Shown here: one piece after another, positions 6,914 to 13,522 of the stretch
How positions within the stretch are numbered: the stretch's first letter is position 1
Layout: the number at the start of each line of letters is the position of its first letter
Source of the DNA: Fen-999 sp035654135
Lineage (GTDB): Bacteria > Pseudomonadota > Gammaproteobacteria > Burkholderiales > Rhodocyclaceae
Length of the DNA stretch: 13,522 nucleotides
NCBI GenBank assembly: GCA_035654135.1
Contig: DASRXN010000200.1
Location: 1-13,522 of the forward strand
Reading direction: 5' to 3'
Position numbers and translations under genes: made by a program
The notes under the pieces: generated by a model
Told to the model about the DNA's origin: nothing
Seen by the model: only the letters and a program-made list of their open reading frames with translations
The model's database searches: none

Positions 6914-8046
6914 TCCTCAGCGAAGAACAGCGGCTGATCCGCGACACGCTGCGTGACTTCGCGCGCGAACGGCTGGCACCCAACGCCGCGCAATGGGACC
7001 GCGAATCAATCTTCCCGCGTGAGGCGCTGCAGGAGCTGGCCGCACTGGGCGTCTGGGGCATGGTGGTGCCGGAACACTGGGACGGCGCAGAGCTCGACTA
7101 CGTGTCGCTGGCGGTGGCCCTGGAAGAAATCGCCGCCGGCGATGGCGCCACGTCGACCATCATGTCGGTGCAGAACTCGCTGGTCTGCGGCATTCTCAAC
7201 CGCTACGGCAACGACGCCCAAAAGGAGCGCTGGCTCAAAGGCGCGGCCGGCGGCGAACTGCTCGGCTGCTTCTGCCTCACCGAACCGCATGTCGGTTCCG
7301 ATGCCGCCGCGATCAAGACCCGCGCCGCGAAAGTCAGCGATGGCTGGACGCTGAATGGCGTCAAGCAGTTCATCACCTCGGGCAGGAACGCGCAAATCGC
7401 CATCGTCTTCGCCGTCACCGATCCCGGTGCGGGCAGGAAGGGCATCTCCTGCTTCTGCGTGCCGACGGATACCCAGGGCTACATCGTTGCCCGCCTCGAG
7501 GATAAGCTCGGCCAGCATGCTTCCGACACGGCCCAGATCCTGTTCGAGGACTGCCAAATTTCTGCCGACTGCCTGATCGGCAGCGAGGGCGACGGCTACC
7601 GCATCGCCCTCTCCAATCTGGAAGCAGGCCGCATCGGCATCGCCGCACAGTCGGTGGGCATGGCGCGCGCGGCGCTGGAGGCGGCGGTGCGCTACGCGAA
7701 GGAGCGCACTGCCTTCGGCAAGACTATCATCGAGCATCAGGCCGTCAGCTTTCGCCTCGCCGACATGGCCACGCGCATCGAGGCGGCGCGGCAACTGGTC
7801 TGGCATGCGGCATCCTTGCGCGATGCGGGTGAGCCCTGCCTGAAGGAAGCCTCGATGGCCAAGCTTTTTGCCTCCGAGATGGCGGAACGGGTATGCTCCG
7901 ATGCCATCCAGATCCATGGCGGCTACGGGGTCGTGGCCGACTTCCCGGTGGAGCGCATCTACCGGGATGTCCGGGTCTGCCAGATCTACGAAGGCACTTC
8001 CGACATCCAGCGTCTGGTGATCGGTCGCGCCCTGGGGGAGGAATGA
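6910..8046 (+). CDS. Acyl-CoA dehydrogenase (second, short/branched-chain type)
   Basis: A 378-residue FAD acyl-CoA dehydrogenase that introduces a 2,3-double bond into an acyl-CoA. It shows FCLTEPHVGSDA and FITSGRNA in the middle domain, QIHGGYGV for FAD contact, and catalytic Glu361 in IYEGTSDIQR. This is the classical C-terminal base position, so it is mechanistically unlike LiuA. Substrate is probably a short straight or 2-methyl-branched acyl-CoA (butyryl, 2-methylbutyryl, isobutyryl); this is inferred from family and context only. The GTG start at 6910 overlaps the thiolase stop as GTGA, with GGAG 5 nt upstream at the end of the thiolase gene. A separate ATG start near the conserved N-terminus is not available. 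Translational coupling to the thiolase is likely. Confidence 0.93.
   Translation: MILSEEQRLIRDTLRDFARERLAPNAAQWDRESIFPREALQELAALGVWGMVVPEHWDGAELDYVSLAVALEEIAAGDGATSTIMSVQNSLVCGILNRYGNDAQKERWLKGAAGGELLGCFCLTEPHVGSDAAAIKTRAAKVSDGWTLNGVKQFITSGRNAQIAIVFAVTDPGAGRKGISCFCVPTDTQGYIVARLEDKLGQHASDTAQILFEDCQISADCLIGSEGDGYRIALSNLEAGRIGIAAQSVGMARAALEAAVRYAKERTAFGKTIIEHQAVSFRLADMATRIEAARQLVWHAASLRDAGEPCLKEASMAKLFASEMAERVCSDAIQIHGGYGVVADFPVERIYRDVRVCQIYEGTSDIQRLVIGRALGEE
8037..8041 (+). promoter_or_regulatory. Ribosome binding site that decides the isomerase-like gene start
   Basis: GGAGG ends 7 nt before ATG 8049, an ideal spacing, but only 1 nt before the in-frame ATG 8043. The second ATG is preferred as start. 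Confidence 0.7.
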
Positions 8047-8048
8047 GC

Positions 8049-8651
8049 ATGGCCGAACCGATAGCGTTCTATTTCGATTTTTCCTCACCGTATTCGTACC
8101 TGGCGAGCCAGAAAATCGATGCCCTGGCCGAAAACTTCGGCCGCGAAGTGCACTGGCGGCCGGTGCTGCTGGGTGCCATCTTCAAACATTTCGGGACGGT
8201 GCCGGTGACCCGGCAGCCGGGCATGCACGATTACAGCCTGCGCGACTTCGCCCGTTCGGCCCGCTTCCTCGACGTGCCGTTCCGCATGCCGATGCGTTTC
8301 CCGGTGGCGACCCAGGCGGCGGCGCGCGCCTACTACTGGCTGCACGAGCGGGACAGTGACCTGGCACGGCGCTTCGCCGGCTCGGTGTTCCATGAGTATT
8401 TCGCCGCGGGACATGAAATTTCCGAGCCGGCGGCGGTGTTGCATATCGCCGCCATGCTCGGTGTCGATCCGACCGCGCTCTCGTCTGCCATCGAGGATCC
8501 GGCAGTCAAGGAAAAATTGCGGCTGGAAACCGACGCCGCCATCGCCAAGGGCATATTCGGCGCGCCGTGGATCGTCGTCGACGGCGAAGCCTTCTGGGGT
8601 GCCGACCGCCTGCCGCAGGTCGAGAAGTGGCTGGAGACTGGAGGCTTCTGA
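8049..8651 (+). CDS. DsbA-fold 2-hydroxychromene-2-carboxylate isomerase-like protein (kappa GST type)
   Basis: A 200-residue thioredoxin-fold protein of the DsbA/HCCA-isomerase group. The N-terminus FYFDFSSPYSYLAS (residues 7-20) carries the Ser-Ser-Pro motif. In glutathione-dependent HCCA isomerases and kappa-class glutathione transferases a serine here activates glutathione. There is no CxxC, so it is not a disulfide oxidoreductase. The C-terminal GIFGAPWIVVDGEAFWGADR (about 168-187) is the characteristic cis-Pro/substrate region. The named reaction belongs to naphthalene degradation, and no other naphthalene genes are present, so the name is only a family label. It is tightly coupled: the preferred ATG 8049 lies 2 nt after the dehydrogenase stop, and its TGA directly abuts the liuB GTG. 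Its role in branched-chain acyl-CoA catabolism is unknown. Confidence 0.88.
   Translation: MAEPIAFYFDFSSPYSYLASQKIDALAENFGREVHWRPVLLGAIFKHFGTVPVTRQPGMHDYSLRDFARSARFLDVPFRMPMRFPVATQAAARAYYWLHERDSDLARRFAGSVFHEYFAAGHEISEPAAVLHIAAMLGVDPTALSSAIEDPAVKEKLRLETDAAIAKGIFGAPWIVVDGEAFWGADRLPQVEKWLETGGF
8640..8644 (+). promoter_or_regulatory. Strong ribosome binding site of liuB
   Basis: GGAGG 7 nt before the liuB GTG at 8652, lying in the last codons of the preceding gene. It supports the GTG start over the next in-frame ATG at 8715. Confidence 0.75.
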
Positions 8652-10259
8652 GTGTCGGCCATCAAGTCGAAGCTGAATGTCCGCGCCGATGACTTCCGCA
8701 CCAACGCGGCGGCGATGCGCGCGCTGGTGGCGGACCTGAAGGAGAAGACGGCGAAAGTCAGCCGTGGCGGCACGCCGGATGCGTGCGAGAAGCATCTGGC
8801 GCGCGGCAAGTTGCTGGCCCGCGACCGCATCGACCAGCTGCTCGATCCCGGTGCGCCCTTCCTCGAACTTTCGGCACTGGCCGCCTGGGACATGTACGGC
8901 GGCGACATTTCCTCCGCAGGCGTCGTCGCCGGCATCGGTCGGGTGTCGGGCGTCGAGTGCGTCATCGTCGCCAACGACGCCACCGTCAAGGGCGGCACCT
9001 ACTACCCGATGACGGTGAAGAAGCACCTGCGCGCGCAGGAGATCGCGCAGGAGAACCGTCTGCCCTGCATCTATCTGGTCGATTCGGGCGGCGCTTTCCT
9101 GCCCATGCAGGACGAGGTCTTCCCGGACCGCGACCACTTCGGTCGCATCTTCTTCAACCAGGCCAACATGAGCGCGCTGGGCATTCCCCAGATCGCCGTC
9201 GTCATGGGCTCCTGCACCGCCGGCGGCGCCTATGTGCCTGCCATGTCGGACGAGACGATCATCGTTCGCAACCAGGGCACCATCTTCCTCGGCGGTCCGC
9301 CGCTGGTGAAGGCAGCGACGGGCGAGGTGGTGAGCGCCGAGGACCTCGGCGGCGGCGACGTGCATACGCGCATTTCCGGCGTGGCCGATCACCTGGCCGA
9401 AAGCGATCATCACGCGCTGTCGATCGCCCGCCGCATCGTCGGCAATCTCAATCGGACGAAACCCGTGTCGCTGGACATTGCCGCAGCCGAGGAACCGCTT
9501 TACGACACCGAGGAGCTCTACGGCATCATCCCGACCGATACCCGCAAGCCCTACGATGTGCGCGAGGTGATCGCGCGGCTGGTCGACGGCTCGCGTTTCG
9601 ACGAGTTCAAGTCGCGCTACGGGACGACGCTGGTCACCGGCTTCGCCCGGTTTTACGGGTATCCCGTGGGCATCGTCGCTAACAACGGCATCCTGTTTTC
9701 CGAATCGGCGCTCAAGGGCGCCCACTTCATCGAGCTCTGCGCCCAGCGCAGCATTCCGCTGGTCTTCCTGCAGAACATCACCGGCTTCATGGTCGGCCGC
9801 AAGTACGAGAACGGCGGCATCGCCCGCGATGGCGCCAAGATGGTGACGGCCGTGGCGACGGCGGCAGTGCCGAAGTTCACGGTCCTGATCGGCGGCTCCT
9901 TCGGCGCCGGCAACTACGGCATGTGCGGTCGCGCCTATGCGCCGCGATTCCTGTGGACCTGGCCGAATGCGCGCATCTCGGTGATGGGCGGCGAGCAGGC
10001 GGCGGCGGTGCTGGCAACGGTAAAGCGCGATGGCATCGAAGCTGCCGGCAAGACCTGGAGCGGCGAGGAAGAGGAAGCATTCAAGGCGCCGATCCGCACG
10101 CAGTACGAGACCCAAGGCCATCCCTACTACGCCACCGCGCGGCTGTGGGACGATGGCATCGTCGATCCGGCGCAGACGCGCCGCACGCTGGGCCTGGGTA
10201 TTTCGGCGGCGCTGAATGCCCCGATTGTGTCGACACGCTTCGGCGTTTTCAGGATGTAG
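8652..10259 (+). CDS. liuB: Methylcrotonyl-CoA carboxylase beta (carboxyltransferase) subunit
   Basis: This 535-residue subunit transfers the carboxyl group from biotin on LiuD to 3-methylcrotonyl-CoA, forming 3-methylglutaconyl-CoA. Two crotonase-like carboxyltransferase domains are seen. The N-domain has VIVANDATVKGGTYYPMTVK and YLVDSGGAFLPMQDEVFP, then VMGSCTAGGAYVPAMSDE. The C-domain has YDVREVIARLVDGSRFDEFK, NNGILFSESALKGAHFIELC, LQNITGFMVG and LIGGSFGAGNYGMCGRAY. These are characteristic of acyl-CoA carboxylase beta subunits of the MCC type, and the length is normal. Geranyl-CoA carboxylase (AtuC) is the close alternative, but the neighbours are all leucine-pathway genes. Start is GTG, directly after the preceding TGA, with GGAGG 7 nt upstream and the family-typical N-terminal SKLN. 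Residues 36-43 contain the KVSRGGTP stretch shared at DNA level with can. Confidence 0.97.
   Translation: MSAIKSKLNVRADDFRTNAAAMRALVADLKEKTAKVSRGGTPDACEKHLARGKLLARDRIDQLLDPGAPFLELSALAAWDMYGGDISSAGVVAGIGRVSGVECVIVANDATVKGGTYYPMTVKKHLRAQEIAQENRLPCIYLVDSGGAFLPMQDEVFPDRDHFGRIFFNQANMSALGIPQIAVVMGSCTAGGAYVPAMSDETIIVRNQGTIFLGGPPLVKAATGEVVSAEDLGGGDVHTRISGVADHLAESDHHALSIARRIVGNLNRTKPVSLDIAAAEEPLYDTEELYGIIPTDTRKPYDVREVIARLVDGSRFDEFKSRYGTTLVTGFARFYGYPVGIVANNGILFSESALKGAHFIELCAQRSIPLVFLQNITGFMVGRKYENGGIARDGAKMVTAVATAAVPKFTVLIGGSFGAGNYGMCGRAYAPRFLWTWPNARISVMGGEQAAAVLATVKRDGIEAAGKTWSGEEEEAFKAPIRTQYETQGHPYYATARLWDDGIVDPAQTRRTLGLGISAALNAPIVSTRFGVFRM
8752..8776 (+). repeat. 25-bp near-identical sequence, copy 2 (in liuB)
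   Basis: Partner of 5029-5053 (24 of 25 bases, same reading frame). Here it encodes KVSRGGTP at a variable linker just before the conserved HLARGKLLARDRI segment, where relatives such as Pseudomonas LiuB have a GGG-containing sequence of the same length. It therefore replaces rather than extends the protein. Confidence 0.5.
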
Positions 10260-10262
10260 CTC

Positions 10263-11047
10263 ATGTACCAGAACATCGTCACCGAGATCGACTCGGGCAT
10301 CGGCATTATTACCCTCAACCGCGCCGACCGTCACAATGCCTTCGACGCCGAACTGATCAGTGAACTGACGCAAGCGTTTGCCGGCATGGCCGGCGACGAC
10401 AGCGTGCGTGTGGTGGTGCTGTCCTCCACCGGCAAGAGCTTCTGCGCCGGTGCCGACCTCGGCTGGATGCGCAAGGCCGCCAGCCTCGGCCGCGAGGAAA
10501 ACCAGCGCGACGCGCGGGCGCTGGCGGACATGCTGCAGCGAGTCGCGACCATCCCCAAGCCGACCATCGCCCGGGTTCAGGGCTCGGCTCATGGCGGCGG
10601 TGTCGGCCTGATTGCCGCTTGCGATATCGCCGTTGCCACCTTCGATGCCCGCTTCTCGCTGTCCGAAGTCAGGCTCGGCCTGATCCCCGCCACCATCGCG
10701 CCGCATGTCATCGCCACCATCGGCGAGCGCTATGCCCGCCGCTACATGCTGACGGCTGAACGCTTCTCGGCCGCCGAGGCCTACCGTATCGGCCTGATTC
10801 ACGAGATGGTGGCCGACGAGGCAGCGCTCGACGAGGCGGTCGGCCAGCTCGTCGAGGCGATCCTGCAGAACGGTCCGAACGCGCTTGCCGAGTGCAAGGA
10901 CCTGATTCGCGCCGTGTCGTATCGCGCGCTCGACGACGGCCTGCTCCACAATACCGCCTGGCGCATCGCCAAGGTGCGAACCGGCGCCGAGGCGCAGGAG
11001 GGACTGGCGGCCTTCCTGGAGAAGCGAAAGCCCGACTGGGTCCGTTG

Positions 11048-11048
<1 letters not shown>
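10263..11048 (+). CDS. liuC: 3-Methylglutaconyl-CoA hydratase
   Basis: A 261-residue crotonase-fold hydratase adding water to 3-methylglutaconyl-CoA to give HMG-CoA. FCAGADLGWMRK (about 61-72) is the oxyanion-hole segment, and the GADL-W-M form is typical of bacterial methylglutaconyl-CoA hydratases. Glu135 in SEVRLGLIPA is the conserved catalytic acid. The other glutamate of classical enoyl-CoA hydratase (GGGxE) is replaced by Gly115 in AHGGGVGL, as also seen in bacterial LiuC proteins. ATG 10263 follows liuB by 3 nt, with AGGA 8 nt upstream. The stop overlaps the liuD start (TGATG), so it lies between the two carboxylase subunit genes and is coupled to the second. A general enoyl-CoA hydratase is the alternative but context argues against it. 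Confidence 0.95.
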
Positions 11049-13045
<1,997 letters not shown>

Positions 13046-13047
13046 CG

Positions 13048-13522
13048 ATGGCGTTGCCCGGCAAGGTCAGGATTGTCGAAGTCGGCCCGCGCGACGGTCT
13101 GCAAAACGAAAGGCAGATCGTGCCGACCACCATCAAGATCGAACTGATAACCCGGCTCGCCGCCTGCGGCCTCAGGACCATCGAGGCGGGCGCGTTCGTC
13201 TCGCCCAAGTGGGTGCCGCAGATGGCCGACAGTACCGAGGTGTTGCGGTCGATCGCTCGCCGGGAAGGTGTTGCTCATCCGGTGCTGGTGCCGAACCTGA
13301 AGGGCCTGGAAGCGGCGCTGGCGGTCGGAGCAAAGGAGGTGGCGGTGTTCGGCGCCGCTTCCGAAGCCTTCTCGCAGAAGAACATCAACTGCTCGATCGC
13401 CGAGTCGCTGGAGCGCTTTCGCCCGGTCGTGGCGGCCGCCCGGCAGGCCGACGTGAAGGTACGCGGCTACGTCTCCTGCGTGCTCGGCTGCCCCTATGAA
13501 GGCAGGATCGCGCCGCTTGCTG
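13048..13522 (+). CDS. liuE: Hydroxymethylglutaryl-CoA lyase, C-terminal half beyond window
   Basis: This enzyme cleaves HMG-CoA to acetyl-CoA and acetoacetate, ending the pathway. About 158 of an expected ~300 residues are visible, forming the first half of the TIM barrel. EVGPRDGLQNE carries Arg15 and Asp16, equivalent to human Arg41 (catalytic) and Asp42 (metal ligand). Glu46 matches human Glu72, and FVSPKWVPQMAD follows. The segment reads EAGAF where human has ETTSF, so alanine stands at the human Ser75 position. The C-terminal metal-binding histidines and the catalytic cysteine lie beyond the window and cannot be checked. ATG 13048 is 2 nt after the liuD stop, continuing the operon. Confidence 0.95.
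   Translation, partial: MALPGKVRIVEVGPRDGLQNERQIVPTTIKIELITRLAACGLRTIEAGAFVSPKWVPQMADSTEVLRSIARREGVAHPVLVPNLKGLEAALAVGAKEVAVFGAASEAFSQKNINCSIAESLERFRPVVAAARQADVKVRGYVSCVLGCPYEGRIAPLA

Noticed and set aside
7328..7338. A possible third copy of the can/liuB repeat in the second acyl-CoA dehydrogenase
   Set aside because: Only 11 bases match exactly before divergence, and the encoded KVSDGW stretch is normal for acyl-CoA dehydrogenases.

Overview
This GC-rich window is dense and almost entirely coding. It looks like a betaproteobacterial chromosome, and Rhodocyclales-like is my best guess from gene content and protein flavour; that placement is inference. I see no mobile elements, RNA genes or CRISPR arrays. 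Thirteen genes are called, two of them cut by the window edges.

Left arm (minus strand, 1-2765). A metallo-beta-lactamase-fold hydrolase is followed 13 nt downstream by a class I poly(3-hydroxyalkanoate) synthase (phaC). The synthase lacks only its extreme C-terminus at the window edge. The two genes probably form a small operon that diverges from the right arm across a 131-bp, relatively AT-rich intergenic region (2766-2896).

Right arm (plus strand, 2897-13522). A MerR-type regulator (liuR) is followed by a gap holding a perfect 18-bp palindrome, placed between candidate -35 and -10 hexamers. A tightly packed operon then begins: PaaI-like hotdog thioesterase, isovaleryl-CoA dehydrogenase (liuA), beta-carbonic anhydrase (can), acetyl-CoA acetyltransferase-type thiolase, a second acyl-CoA dehydrogenase, a DsbA-fold 2-hydroxychromene-2-carboxylate isomerase-like protein, methylcrotonyl-CoA carboxylase beta subunit (liuB), methylglutaconyl-CoA hydratase (liuC), methylcrotonyl-CoA carboxylase biotin subunit (liuD), and the start of hydroxymethylglutaryl-CoA lyase (liuE). 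Most junctions are stop/start overlaps or gaps of only a few bases.

Together the genes encode the lower leucine/isovalerate pathway. Isovaleryl-CoA goes to 3-methylcrotonyl-CoA (LiuA), 3-methylglutaconyl-CoA (LiuB/LiuD, ATP, bicarbonate), HMG-CoA (LiuC), and acetyl-CoA plus acetoacetate (LiuE). The embedded carbonic anhydrase can supply bicarbonate to the carboxylase. The thiolase can interconvert acetyl-CoA and acetoacetyl-CoA, which also links the pathway to the PHA synthase next door. The thioesterase, second dehydrogenase and isomerase-like protein are not core pathway enzymes, and their roles here are open.

The core system is known. The items most worth a second look are the operator-promoter, the carbonic anhydrase inside a carboxylase operon, the unexplained isomerase-like gene, and a 25-bp near-identical in-frame sequence shared by can and liuB.
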